A program made the translations under genes and the position numbers. From Candidatus Scalindua rubra (GTDB taxonomy: Bacteria > Planctomycetota > Brocadiia > Brocadiales > Scalinduaceae), in NCBI GenBank assembly GCA_001723765.1, contig MAYW01000017.1, positions 1 to 47,154 on the forward strand: a DNA stretch of 47,154 nucleotides, written 5' to 3'. The notes beneath the pieces are model-generated. The model was not told the DNA's origin and ran no database searches. It worked only from the letters and a program-made list of their open reading frames with translations. Positions 9,239 to 17,807 of this stretch are shown here, piece by piece. The first letter of the stretch is position 1. The number at the start of each line of letters is the position of its first letter.

Positions 9239-10402
9239 ATGCAAACTATGCAAATCAATCTTGTTGATTTAAATAAACAATACAATCACATAAAGCCAGA
9301 AATTGATGAAGCCATCCAGCGAGTAATAAAAAGTTGTTCTTTTATTGGTGGTGAAGAAGTTTGTTTGTTTGAGGAAGAATTTGCAGACTATTGCGATGCA
9401 CATTACTGCGTCGGCGTTAATTCCGGGACAGATGCATTGAAATTCATTTGTAAGGCTTTGGGCATAAAAGAAGGTGATGAAGTAATACTTCCCGTAAATA
9501 CATTCATAGCTACAGCATTAGGAGTAAGTAGCGTGGGCGCCATACCGGTATTTGTTGATTGTGATTATGAAACTTACAATATTGACCCGGAAAAGATTGA
9601 AGAAAAAATAACATCCCAAACAAAAGCCATAATCGCTGTCCACCTTTACGGGCAACCAGCAGAAATGGACTCAATATTAGAGATAGCCAAAAAACACAAT
9701 CTTTATGTCATTGAGGATGCTTGTCAGGCTCATGGTGCGTTTTATAAAGATCAAAGAGTGGGAACTTTCGGTATTGCTTCAGCCTTTAGTTTTTATCCCG
9801 GGAAAAATCTTGGCGCTTATGGGGATGGAGGGGCTGTTATAACTAATGAGGTTAGTATTGCTGAGAAAATCAATAAGCTTCGAGAATACGGGCAAAAACA
9901 GAAATATGTCCATACAGAGAAGGGTACAAATTCGCGTCTGGATGGATTGCAAGCCGCTATTTTGCGTGTTAAGTTAAGATATCTAGACGAATGGAATGAT
10001 AAGCGGGAAGAGGTAGCTTTTTATTATTGCGACTCTTTAAAAGATTTGCAGATTGGTTTACCAAAAACTAGACCGGATCGTAGTCATGTTTTTCATTTGT
10101 TCGTTATTGAAACCCATAACCGGGATGAGTTGTTACAATTCTTAAAACAAAGAGAAATATTTTGTGGTATTCATTATCCTATCCCTCTTCATTTTCAAGA
10201 AGCGTATAAGGAATTGGGATATAAGGCTGGTGATTTTCCTGTATCTGAACGTGCGTCTTCCAGGATCTTATCACTTCCCATATATCCCGAGCTGGAAAAA
10301 GAAGAAATAAGTTATGTAAAAAATGCACTCAATGAGTTTTTCACAAAAATCCCCCCCTTATTAAAGGAGGGAATAAGGGAGGATAGGAAATTAGTTGTTT
10401 AA
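9239..10402 (+). CDS. DegT/DnrJ/EryC1 sugar aminotransferase
   Basis: PLP-dependent aminotransferase that would convert a nucleotide-linked keto-sugar to an amino sugar. Family motifs are [14 protein letters not shown] (about 61-74), [13 protein letters not shown] (158-169, with the PLP-nitrogen Asp) and [15 protein letters not shown], where Lys189 is the expected Schiff-base lysine. AAAAGG lies five bases before ATG 9239; ATG 9248 is a possible alternative. Residues from about 370 to the end ([14 protein letters not shown]) are encoded by a CCCCCC/GGAGGG intergenic repeat and are not part of the fold. It may pair with the formyltransferase at 15382-16320. Confidence 0.9.
   Translation: MQTMQINLVDLNKQYNHIKPEIDEAIQRVIKSCSFIGGEEVCLFEEEFADYCDAHYCVGVNSGTDALKFICKALGIKEGDEVILPVNTFIATALGVSSVGAIPVFVDCDYETYNIDPEKIEEKITSQTKAIIAVHLYGQPAEMDSILEIAKKHNLYVIEDACQAHGAFYKDQRVGTFGIASAFSFYPGKNLGAYGDGGAVITNEVSIAEKINKLREYGQKQKYVHTEKGTNSRLDGLQAAILRVKLRYLDEWNDKREEVAFYYCDSLKDLQIGLPKTRPDRSHVFHLFVIETHNRDELLQFLKQREIFCGIHYPIPLHFQEAYKELGYKAGDFPVSERASSRILSLPIYPELEKEEISYVKNALNEFFTKIPPLLKEGIREDRKLVV
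10347..10385. repeat. C-rich palindromic repeat inside the 3' end of the aminotransferase gene
   Basis: AAATCCCCCC...GGAGGGAATAAGGGAGGAT has the pattern of the intergenic repeats at 16421-16490 and 21314-21359, but here it is translated as the protein tail. Confidence 0.7.
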
Positions 10403-10403
10403 A

Positions 10404-10668
10404 TGTCTAGGTGAGATTCTTCGTCACGGAGTTTACCCTGAGTGATGGCAATGAGATTCTTCGCTTCGCTCAGAATGACAAAGCGAAGGGTTCCTCAGAG
10501 ATGACATCGAGGCGCTAAAAATGTCATTTTGATTATTGTTATAGTCCCTATGCTGGTTCAGGCTTGTAGCCTGAACCAAAACATTTCGGTTCAATCTACA
10601 AGATTGAACCAAAAAATTCCCCCTTTTATAAAGGGGGAGGCAGGGGGATTTATTTAACTCGTCTACTA
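10404..10668. repeat. cluster of short intergenic palindromes
   Basis: Contains two GAGATTCTTCG-type words, then perfect palindromes GGTTCAGGCTTGTAGCCTGAACC-like at 10555-10577 and GGTTCAATC...GATTGAACC at 10588-10610, and a CCCCCTTTT/AAAGGGGG repeat at 10616-10651. The last three lie within an insertion that splits a sequence kept intact upstream of the paralogue at 14363. Confidence 0.75.
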
Positions 10669-10688
10669 TAGTTTCAGGAGTACTAACA

Positions 10689-11660
10689 GTGAAGGTTTTG
10701 CTCAGCTATACGTCAAATCCACAGACTACAGCTTCTTATCTCGAAAAAGCGATGCGGAAGATTTGTGAAGTGATTACACATGGTCCCACTATTAGTAAAG
10801 AGATGTTGAGGAAATGGAATTTACTGGCAATTGAAGAAAGAGTGAGGGATCACCAGATACCTTTTATGAATGGAGATATGAAAAGTGTGTTAAATCAGTT
10901 GCCAACAGGATGGGATCCGGATGTCTTTTTATTTATTGATACAGGCTTATATTATAGCTTGACAAATATGAGTGCACTTAAATGTGTTAAAGCGTGCTAT
11001 TTTATAGATTCCCATCTGGTTTTTGATTTACACCTTAAGCTTGCAAGGGCCTTTAACGTTGTGTTTACAGCTCACAAACCAGCCGTCGAGATGTTTAAGG
11101 AGAGAGGCATAGAAAATGTCTTTTGGATACCTCCTGCTTGTGATCAGGAGATACATGGAAAAAAGACTGAAGAAAAATTGTATGATATTGGTTTTGTCGG
11201 AACTCTTAATACTGGACATAACAATGAAAGGGCATACCTTTTTAATAAACTAAAACAGAGATTCCATGCCTATTACGAAAGGTGTTTCCTGGAAAAAATG
11301 GCCGAGGTATTTTCCCAGTCAAAAATAGTATTTAACAAATCCGTACTGAATGGTTTGGCCATGAGGGTTTTTGAGGTACTGGCTTCCGGTAGTATGCTTC
11401 TTACAGATGAAGCAAAGGGAAGTGGTCTCACAGAACTATTTCAGGATAGAAAACACATCGTAATATACCGAAATGAAAAAGAACTCTTAGAGCTTGCAAA
11501 TTATTATCTTAGAAATGACGATGAAAGGGAAGATATAGCAATTGAAGGAATGGAAAAGGTTTTAAAAGAACATACTTACGATCATAGAGCAGAAGAGATG
11601 ATAAGGACATTATCTGTATTTAAGAAATTGAGGGAATTGGAGACACAACCTACTTTTTAA
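10689..11660 (+). CDS. CgeB-like glycosyltransferase, copy 1
   Basis: 323-residue protein of the CgeB/GT1-like class often found in glycan loci. It has an N-terminal acceptor half with LPTGWDPDVFLFIDTG. The C-terminal donor half contains YDIGFVGTLN, SKIVFNKSV, AMRVFEVLASGSMLLTDEA and GLTELFQDRKHIVIYR, the usual E/E-containing segment. The start is GTG, with AGGAG eight bases upstream; the same arrangement precedes the ATG of the paralogue at 14363. The two copies are identical at DNA level over long blocks. Its 3' end overlaps the convergent 11650-12903 gene by 11 bp. Sugar specificity unknown. Confidence 0.85.
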   Translation: MKVLLSYTSNPQTTASYLEKAMRKICEVITHGPTISKEMLRKWNLLAIEERVRDHQIPFMNGDMKSVLNQLPTGWDPDVFLFIDTGLYYSLTNMSALKCVKACYFIDSHLVFDLHLKLARAFNVVFTAHKPAVEMFKERGIENVFWIPPACDQEIHGKKTEEKLYDIGFVGTLNTGHNNERAYLFNKLKQRFHAYYERCFLEKMAEVFSQSKIVFNKSVLNGLAMRVFEVLASGSMLLTDEAKGSGLTELFQDRKHIVIYRNEKELLELANYYLRNDDEREDIAIEGMEKVLKEHTYDHRAEEMIRTLSVFKKLRELETQPTF

Positions 11661-12903
11661 CCTTGTTTGGTTTAGCAATTATCAATGTCTGAGTATCATC
11701 AATCTGTTTTTCCAATTCAATATATAATCCAGAATTCTGTAATACCAATTTTAGTTCACTCTTTCTAAGATGATTTAACCATCCTAATTCCGTTCGTTTT
11801 TCTAAAAGTATATTATCCAATGGATGGTAGCTAATAATAACTGGCAACTCGTATTTTTCCCTCAATTCTTTAATGAAGCCGGAAATATCCGTAACATATT
11901 CTAATAAACCGAGAGCAACAATCATTGTTGCGTCAAAGAATTGTAGGAATGTAGGATACCGTGTCTTGTCCCAACACTTAATTTCTGAAACATCAATACC
12001 AAAGCACTCAAGAGATTTAAATATTGATTCATGACCATCTGCATCCTGTTTCTCATTTTTGTAACTGGTAAATAAAATGTCTGGTTCATACAGTACAAGT
12101 GATTTGTCTTTTACTGTTAATAAGTCAGAGAGAACAGTCGTTCCGCTTCTTAATATACCATAAATTGCAAAATCCATGTGTTTGTCTCTAACTTGTTCTT
12201 TTTTATTAATATATAGATAGGAGATCTTTTTTTCTTTATACTCTTTTAGAATGTTTGAAACAGAATTCTTCCACCGAAAGTTGTAATCTGGTTTTTGTAT
12301 ACTATGTCTTTTGCAATATAAAGGATATGGTATTTTAATAGATTTGTAGTTATCCCATATTTTTAAAAAATATTCGAATTCCTCCCCAATTTTAATCTTT
12401 TCATTAAATGGTGTTTTTATAGCAATTGAAGTTTTAACAAAATGGCCAGTTTGAATTGTGAAATATGGATCAATAAATAGTATATCTTTTTTGTTTTCAG
12501 TCCTTTCTAATTGTTTAGGAAATTTTTCTGCAATAATTTCTTCATTTGAAGTGCTTTTATAAGAATAAATTTGTCCCCACACAGCATCATAGTTTGAAAA
12601 GTAAGGTGACACAATTTCAAATATATTAGGTACAAATATGTCACCACTATCCAGGAAAAAGACCCAACTACATTCTTTCTCCACAGCTAAGATAACACCT
12701 TTGTTACGCGCCATAGAATAATTTAAAATGCCCTCATTCTTCTCAACTCTTATTAATAGCGTTAAAACATGAGAAAATATACCCTTGTTAGTATTAACTG
12801 CTTTTCTGACGGAAATATCAGACAACTCTAATAGGGAATCCTGTTCCGGGCTTGTAGATATTATTACTGCGCATTTTTGAGATATTTTTTGCTTTATAGA
12901 CAT
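11650..12903 (-). CDS. chimeric GT2-like / sulfotransferase-like / methyltransferase-like protein
   Basis: A 417-residue protein that reads as three parts. Residues about 1-235 resemble a GT2 glycosyltransferase, with NYSMARNKGVILA and WVFFLDSGDIFVPN as the DxD-like site. Residues about 245-325 begin with DFAIYGILRSGTTVLSDLL, a sulfotransferase-type PAPS P-loop, and run to EIKCWDKTRYPTFLQFFDA. Residues about 326-412 (MIVALGLLEYVTD, then ELGWLNHLRKSELKLVLQNSG) match the C-terminal half of a SAM methyltransferase without motif I. The second and third parts each lack half their fold, so the gene probably arose by deletion between neighbouring genes. Only the GT2 activity looks potentially intact. 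Convergent with copy 1 of the CgeB-like gene. Confidence 0.6.
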   Translation of the reverse strand: MSIKQKISQKCAVIISTSPEQDSLLELSDISVRKAVNTNKGIFSHVLTLLIRVEKNEGILNYSMARNKGVILAVEKECSWVFFLDSGDIFVPNIFEIVSPYFSNYDAVWGQIYSYKSTSNEEIIAEKFPKQLERTENKKDILFIDPYFTIQTGHFVKTSIAIKTPFNEKIKIGEEFEYFLKIWDNYKSIKIPYPLYCKRHSIQKPDYNFRWKNSVSNILKEYKEKKISYLYINKKEQVRDKHMDFAIYGILRSGTTVLSDLLTVKDKSLVLYEPDILFTSYKNEKQDADGHESIFKSLECFGIDVSEIKCWDKTRYPTFLQFFDATMIVALGLLEYVTDISGFIKELREKYELPVIISYHPLDNILLEKRTELGWLNHLRKSELKLVLQNSGLYIELEKQIDDTQTLIIAKPNKVKK

Positions 12904-13108
12904 TTGTATCTCTAAAAAAATAGAGTCTAGGCAGTTGTTATAGTTGCTACGTTACGGCCACGTTTTGCCTTAATGCGCTTAGCACCTAAATATGATTTAT
13001 CTACTTCGCTCTTACACAAGATATAATCTTTGGATATAAAACAACAGGGGAAATCAGTCCTGTGATCAAAGTATAAAATTTGCATTATTGAACAATCTCA
13101 ATTTGAAT

Positions 13109-13279
13109 GCTAAATACATGCCAAAATAAGTTTTGGTCTGAGATTTGTGTATTATTTAATAGAAATATCATTAACATATTTAAAATATAAACTTATATAA
13201 TATATTTTTATAAAGATATCTTAACGGGCATTTTCGCTGTTTAATTTTTAGTTATTTCTGTATAATATTTCATCATTTT
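13109..13279 (+). promoter_or_regulatory. ~170-bp conserved leader, copy B, with promoter
   Basis: Aligns with leaders A and C. TATAAT is at 13261-13266, with a TTG-containing -35-like hexamer about 18 bp upstream. Only 13 bases separate the -10 box from the ATG of the GT2 gene, so the predicted transcript would be nearly leaderless. No Shine-Dalgarno sequence is visible. Confidence 0.65.
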
Positions 13280-14032
13280 ATGAAAAATTATTCGGCAAAC
13301 CCAGTATCACGTAGTTTCATAATTCCAGTTTTAGATTTTTCTCCGCATAGTCCTTACAATATTAAGACATTATTAAGTGACCTTGAAGGTATACATGGTG
13401 AGGTAATCTGTATCTTCAATAGTCGTGAAGTTTATGAGAAACTCCAAAAACATCCGCGCATAGACAAATACTGTTATAATAATTTAAATGCTGGCGTGAG
13501 CCGATCGTGGAATATTGGTATTAACATGGCTGAAGGAAGATGTGCGTTTGTACTTAATTCAGATATCCATGTACGTCCATTAGCAATTGAGCAATTGGAA
13601 TCATATCTCTTTAGTTTGGATAGGGCAGTTTTAGTAGGCCCACAAGGAGGACACGTTGATTTTCAAAAACTTTGTTTAATAAGATATTACAAAAAAGGAA
13701 CTTTCAAAAAGCCTGTTCAAACAGATGCTGTTTCAGGTTTTCTTTTTGCTATCCATCTTGAAAGGTACCTGAAGCATCACCTGTTGTTTGATGTGCAATT
13801 CAGCCCATGTTTTTTTGAGGAATGGGATATGGGATTGCAGGTCATGCAAGCAAAGCTTAAATGTTACGCTGTTCCGGTAAAGGATTTTGATCATAAGTGG
13901 GGAGCTTCACAAGATGAGAACCTTTCAGTAAATTATTTTGGAAGGGAAATCACTAGGGCGGAAATAATGACAAAAAACAAAGAACAATTTGTGGCAAAGT
14001 GGCTTAAATCTGCTTCCTGTGATAAAGGCTGA
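13280..14032 (+). CDS. GT2-like glycosyltransferase, copy B
   Basis: 250-residue glycosyltransferase of the GT2 (rhamnosyltransferase-like) type. Motifs are SFIIPVLDFS at the N-terminus, NAGVSRSWNIGINMAEG, FVLNSDIHVRP as the metal/nucleotide site, and EEWDMGLQVMQA. It is a near-twin of the gene at 19159: N-terminal ~100 and C-terminal ~60 residues are almost identical. The middle (after VGPQG, about 125-155) diverges, as expected for the acceptor-facing part. The protein lacks a transmembrane segment. It is preceded by leader B without a ribosome binding site. Confidence 0.8.
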   Translation: MKNYSANPVSRSFIIPVLDFSPHSPYNIKTLLSDLEGIHGEVICIFNSREVYEKLQKHPRIDKYCYNNLNAGVSRSWNIGINMAEGRCAFVLNSDIHVRPLAIEQLESYLFSLDRAVLVGPQGGHVDFQKLCLIRYYKKGTFKKPVQTDAVSGFLFAIHLERYLKHHLLFDVQFSPCFFEEWDMGLQVMQAKLKCYAVPVKDFDHKWGASQDENLSVNYFGREITRAEIMTKNKEQFVAKWLKSASCDKG

Positions 14033-14295
14033 CAAGGAACCCAATTGTCATGCTTTTTTGTACCTTGATTGTATAGTGAATTCAATTTTAATTCTTTGTA
14101 ACAAGAGGTTACAAGTAATAGAAGTAAATCCGAATACGAATATCAAAATTCTAAACAGTGTTTTAGTCATTTGAGTTTTTAATTTTGAAAATTGTTTCGG
14201 ATTTCGAGTCTAGAATTCTGTTAAATAGTCCGTCCAGAGGGCGTTAATTTAAATGTGCATGAGCGTTTAATATTCAAGAGAGTTATAATTAAGAA
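14033..14295. other. intergenic region, homologous at its 3' end to the spacer before 20075
   Basis: AT-rich spacer. From about 14255 on it aligns with 20020-20070, upstream of the GT4 gene (both contain CATGAGCRTTTAATATT and GAGTTATAATTAA). The remainder shows no gene. Confidence 0.55.
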
Positions 14296-14331
14296 ATGAT
14301 TTATTTAATTTTGCCCAGAGGAAATAATTTT
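14296..14331 (+). pseudogene. 5' remnant of the GT4 gene found intact at 20075
   Basis: ATG at 14296 followed by codons for MIYLILPRGNNF, the exact N-terminus of the 20075-21238 protein. The sequence then switches abruptly to the upstream region of a CgeB-like gene. This marks a recombination or deletion junction. Confidence 0.75.
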
Positions 14332-14362
14332 GACTATTGTTATAGTTTCAGGAGTTTAGACA

Positions 14363-15322
14363 ATGAATGTTTTGCTCAGTTATACATCAAATCCAAGGAC
14401 TACTGCTGCTTATTTTGAAAAGGCGATGCGAAAGATTTGTGGTGTGATAACATATGGTCCCACTATTAATAAAGAGATATTGAAAAAATGGAACTTAATG
14501 GCAGTTGAAGAAAGAGTGAGGGATCACCAGATACCTTTTATGAATGGAGATATGAAAAGTGTGTTAAATCAGTTGCCAACAGGATGGGATCCGGATGTCT
14601 TTTTATTTATTGATACAGGCTTATTTTATAGCTTGACAAATATGAGTGCACTTAAATGTATTAAAGCATGCTATATGATAGATGCTCATATAAATTTTGA
14701 TGCTCATTTTGAGTTTGCAAGGAATTATGATGTGGTTTTTACGGCTTACAAACCAGCCGTCAAGAAGTTTAAGGACAGAGGCATAGAAAATGTCTTTTGG
14801 ATACCTCCTGCTTGTGACCCGGAGATACATGGAAAGAAGACTGAGGAGAAATTGTATGATATCGGTTTTGTCGGAATACTTAATCCTGAATTTAACGCTG
14901 AAAGGGTGCGCCTCTTTAATGAACTAAAACAGAGGTTCAATGTATATTACGAAAGGTGTTTTCTGGAAAAGATGGCAGAGGTCTTCTCCCGGTCAAAAAT
15001 AGTATTTAACAAATCCGTACAGGGTGGTTTAGCCATGAGGGTTTTTGAGGTACTGGCTTCCGGTAGTATGCTTCTCACAGATGAAGCAAGGGGAAGTGGT
15101 CTTACAGAACTCTTTCAAGAACGAAAACACATTGTAATATACCGAGATGAAAAAGAGCTCTTAGAGCTTGCAGATTATTATATTAGAAATGACGGTGAAA
15201 GGGAATATATAGCCATTGAGGGAATGGAAAAGGTTTTAAAAGAACATACTTACGATCATAGAGCAGAAGAGATGATAAGGACATTATCTGTATTTAATAA
15301 ATTAGCTAACTGCGTTCACTAA
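14363..15322 (+). CDS. CgeB-like glycosyltransferase, copy 2
   Basis: 319-residue paralogue of the 10689 gene. The block from EERVRDHQIPFMNGDMKS to the end of LFIDTG is identical, as are AMRVFEVLASGSMLLTDEA and the C-terminal KEHTYDHRAEEMIRTLSVF. Differences concentrate at about residues 105-135 and 175-190. It starts with ATG (copy 1 uses GTG) behind AGGAG. It follows the truncated GT4 start, so it appears to have replaced that gene downstream of GT2 copy B. Function as for copy 1; acceptor specificity may differ. Confidence 0.85.
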   Translation: MNVLLSYTSNPRTTAAYFEKAMRKICGVITYGPTINKEILKKWNLMAVEERVRDHQIPFMNGDMKSVLNQLPTGWDPDVFLFIDTGLFYSLTNMSALKCIKACYMIDAHINFDAHFEFARNYDVVFTAYKPAVKKFKDRGIENVFWIPPACDPEIHGKKTEEKLYDIGFVGILNPEFNAERVRLFNELKQRFNVYYERCFLEKMAEVFSRSKIVFNKSVQGGLAMRVFEVLASGSMLLTDEARGSGLTELFQERKHIVIYRDEKELLELADYYIRNDGEREYIAIEGMEKVLKEHTYDHRAEEMIRTLSVFNKLANCVH

Positions 15323-15323
15323 T

Positions 15324-15371
15324 CCTGACCTGTCGTCAGGACAGGTTTATGGCATTTTGCTTCGCAAAATG
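15324..15371. terminator. two hairpins between convergent genes
   Basis: CCTGACCTGTCGTCAGG at 15324-15340 and CATTTTGCTTCGCAAAATG at 15353-15371, the latter a perfect 8-bp stem. They lie between the stop codons of convergent genes, so a bidirectional terminator role is plausible, although a U-tract is weak. Confidence 0.5.
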
Positions 15372-15381
15372 AATTCTATGC

Positions 15382-16320
15382 TCACTTGAATATCACGTCG
15401 TTCGGGGAGTATCCTAAGGATTTAATGAAATCCCGAGATGTTTTGTTGTTCAGTAAGCCTATTTCTATCAGATTACCGTTAGCCGTTGCAACTAATAACT
15501 TACCTGAATCTGTAACTTCCATGATATGACCGGCATTCTCTACTGGATGCGAAGAACCATTATTGTGCAACCGGGAGCGAGTTACGGTAACTTGAAGTTG
15601 TTGCCCATCCGGCAAATGTAAAGAGGTTAGTGGTAGTTGAAATGGTTCAAAAGAAAAAGCGCATATCGTTCGATGAATTTCAGTTCCTGTTTTACGCCAA
15701 TCTATAACCCGATCTCGGTCGAAATCAATACTATCGTTGGCATAGTACAATTTCTGGGTTAAATCCTGTGAACGAGTCTTGACAGTATCACTGAACAATA
15801 CTGGATAGGTGTCTATGAAAAGTTTGACGGCTGCTTTGCTTATCGAATCAAATAACTCGCGTGCGGTAGTTTCCTCACTGATCAGTACTGTTGTTTGTGC
15901 AATGATATCTCCCTCGTCAAATTTATTGACCATATAGTGCAGCGTTGCACCGGCTTGCTTCTCGCCATTTAGAATTGTCCACGCAACAGGATAGCACCCA
16001 CCATAGCGAGGAAGTAGGCCAAAATGTAAGTTTATACAACCATGAGATGGAAGATTCAGTATAGGTGATTTAAGCAACGGACGATATTGGATTGAGAAAA
16101 TGAAATCTGGCTTCAGGCAAGTGAGCTCTTCTATATAATCATTAATATTGCCAATAAATACTTTAAGCTGTCTCTTTGCCCCGAAAGAAATCAAATCGGC
16201 TTGCCAGTCTTTTGGCGCAGCTACAATAGCACAAATCTCCGTATCATTACGATCATACAGGAACTCAAGGCACTGTTCGGCCACCCATTTCTCGCCACAT
16301 ACCACAACTCTTCTTTTCAT
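15382..16320 (-). CDS. sugar N-formyltransferase (methionyl-tRNA formyltransferase-like)
   Basis: Transfers a formyl group from N10-formyl-tetrahydrofolate, most likely to the amine of a nucleotide-linked amino sugar. The catalytic core INLHFGLLPRYGG carries the Asn and His, and NKFDEGDIIAQT carries the Asp. This is the Asn-His-Asp triad of the Fmt/ArnA-N family. A smaller C-terminal domain (about 210-312) follows. I start at MKRRVVVCGEKW (ATG 16320). The longer frame to 16422 only reads through a palindromic repeat and three 9-bp repeats. The context (glycosyltransferases, DegT, Gfo/Idh) favours a sugar over tRNA substrate. Confidence 0.85.
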   Translation of the reverse strand: MKRRVVVCGEKWVAEQCLEFLYDRNDTEICAIVAAPKDWQADLISFGAKRQLKVFIGNINDYIEELTCLKPDFIFSIQYRPLLKSPILNLPSHGCINLHFGLLPRYGGCYPVAWTILNGEKQAGATLHYMVNKFDEGDIIAQTTVLISEETTARELFDSISKAAVKLFIDTYPVLFSDTVKTRSQDLTQKLYYANDSIDFDRDRVIDWRKTGTEIHRTICAFSFEPFQLPLTSLHLPDGQQLQVTVTRSRLHNNGSSHPVENAGHIMEVTDSGKLLVATANGNLIEIGLLNNKTSRDFIKSLGYSPNDVIFK

Positions 16321-16347
16321 GTTAATAGTGTTAATAGTGTTAATAGG
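16321..16347. repeat. three 9-bp tandem repeats before the formyltransferase start
   Basis: GTTAATAGT, GTTAATAGT, GTTAATAGG in direct succession, abutting the start codon on its 5' side. They occupy the place where a ribosome binding site would be expected. Confidence 0.85.
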
Positions 16348-16387
16348 GACACATCCCATTAATGATGACGCAGAGCAACAATCCTTT

Positions 16388-16412
16388 CGTTCCCACGCAA
16401 AGCGTGGGAACG
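16388..16412. repeat. CGTTCCCACGC/GCGTGGGAACG palindrome
   Basis: Perfect 11-bp arms around a 3-base loop. This is a widespread bacterial intergenic palindrome that often gives spurious 'SFPRFAWER' N-termini when translated. Confidence 0.85.
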
Positions 16413-16420
16413 AGTTATTC

Positions 16421-16490
16421 AATCCCCCTAATTCCCCCTTAATAAATCCCCCCTTGATCCCCCCTTTAATAAAGGGGGGGAGGGGGGATT
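16421..16490. repeat. CCCCCTTT/AAAGGGGG repeat cluster
   Basis: Several C-runs followed by CCCCCTTTAATAAAGGGGG symmetry and GGGGGATT. Same family as 2248-2325. Lies between the radical SAM gene and the formyltransferase gene. Confidence 0.8.
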
Positions 16491-16544
16491 AAAGGATTTA
16501 TCTGATTCTTCTATTATAATATACATATAGGAACGGTCTTACAT

Positions 16545-17807
16545 TTATCTTTTACCTACCCCGGGCTGCCAGCTGGTTATTTCGGTATAATGTTCAAAAA
16601 GTTCTCCGAAGAGACGCTCGATTTCTTTGCGGCTCAGCTCCTTGGTGGCAACAAAAGATTCATACTCTCCCTGGCGTCCTTTTACCCAGCTCTTTTCTTC
16701 TGGAACATCATATATCTGGATGTCATACCTGTCGGGATGTTTATACACCGGCGTGCCAGCATAAGGCATGAAGATGTTGAAACCAAACTTATGTGGGCGA
16801 ACACGTTCCATCCAGCGACGCGTCTCCTCGACAGTTTCATAAGTTTCACCCGGCAGTCCGATCATGATAAACACATTGGCAGTGATCCCAATCTGTTTGC
16901 ATAATTCAACAAAACTGGCATTTTGTTCTACCGTTTCTTTTTTATCGACAATGTCCAGTATTTTTTGAGAGCCGCTCTCTACACCAACACCAATTTCAAC
17001 GCATCCTGCTTTTTTCATTGCTATAAGCATTTCTTTCGTTGTTGTAGTTCTTGCATAGCAGCGCCACTTGATATCAAGTGGTTCTATACGCTGGCATAGT
17101 TCCAACATCCTTTTTCTACGAATGGTTATTGTGTCGTCTAAAAACAAAAAGTGTTTGAAGTCATAGTTGCTAATAATATGTTCAAGTTCAGCGATTACGT
17201 AATCGGTACTGTGAAAACGCGTACCACGCTGCCAAACTTCCTTCGAACAGAAGGAACAGGTAAAGGGACATCCTCTGCTGGTGATTAATGTGGTGCCCCG
17301 GCCATCATCAATGTCATATGCGAAGGAGTGAATGTCAACTAAATGACGGGCAGAAAAAGGTATGTCGTCCAGATCCTGGATGTACGATGCTTGTACCACA
17401 CTGGGAATTTGTTTCTTTTCTATGTTTGTGATAAGCTGGAACATCGCCTCTTCCCCTTCTCCAGCTACAACAAAATCAAAACCATCTTGAATGCACTTAT
17501 CAGGTAGCGATGATGGGAATGCACCTCCAATGACTGTGCGGGCTGATGGATTCCGATGACGCAATATTCTTAGTATTTTTAGGGCTTGTGGATACTGTGG
17601 GGATGTTGATGTAATACCATATAGGTCTGCATCGCTGTAAGGTTCTAAGGCAGTTTCTAGATCGGATTCCTTATTAGCCAAATCAGCTACATTTATATCA
17701 ATTCTCTTGTGTTCCAGGAATCCAGCTACGTAAAGTACACCAAGGGGGGGAAAGGCTTTTTGATCAATTAAAAAAGGGCTGGGTGGTGAAATTAACGTTA
17801 CCTTCAA
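16545..17807 (-). CDS. radical SAM protein with B12-binding-like N-terminal domain
   Basis: 420 residues. The N-terminal Rossmann domain (1-130) has the layout of cobalamin-binding radical SAM enzymes (PPLGVLYVAGFL, then VIGGAFPS and VVAGEGEE) but no DxHxxG base-off motif. The 4Fe-4S cluster cysteines are C180, C184 and C187 in SRGCPFTCSFC. The TIM-barrel follows, with GVGVESGSQKILDIV and MIGLPGET. Enzymes of this architecture methylate or rearrange unreactive carbons, but many are uncharacterised. Its ATG overlaps the stop of the upstream Gfo/Idh gene (ATGA). Likely sugar or lipid tailoring; reaction unknown. Confidence 0.85.
   Translation of the reverse strand: MKVTLISPPSPFLIDQKAFPPLGVLYVAGFLEHKRIDINVADLANKESDLETALEPYSDADLYGITSTSPQYPQALKILRILRHRNPSARTVIGGAFPSSLPDKCIQDGFDFVVAGEGEEAMFQLITNIEKKQIPSVVQASYIQDLDDIPFSARHLVDIHSFAYDIDDGRGTTLITSRGCPFTCSFCSKEVWQRGTRFHSTDYVIAELEHIISNYDFKHFLFLDDTITIRRKRMLELCQRIEPLDIKWRCYARTTTTKEMLIAMKKAGCVEIGVGVESGSQKILDIVDKKETVEQNASFVELCKQIGITANVFIMIGLPGETYETVEETRRWMERVRPHKFGFNIFMPYAGTPVYKHPDRYDIQIYDVPEEKSWVKGRQGEYESFVATKELSRKEIERLFGELFEHYTEITSWQPGVGKR

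Noticed and set aside
16321-16422. N-terminal extension of the formyltransferase (FPRFAWER...)
   Set aside because: It only translates a common palindromic repeat and a 9-bp tandem repeat; the family fold begins at MKRRVVVCGEKW.
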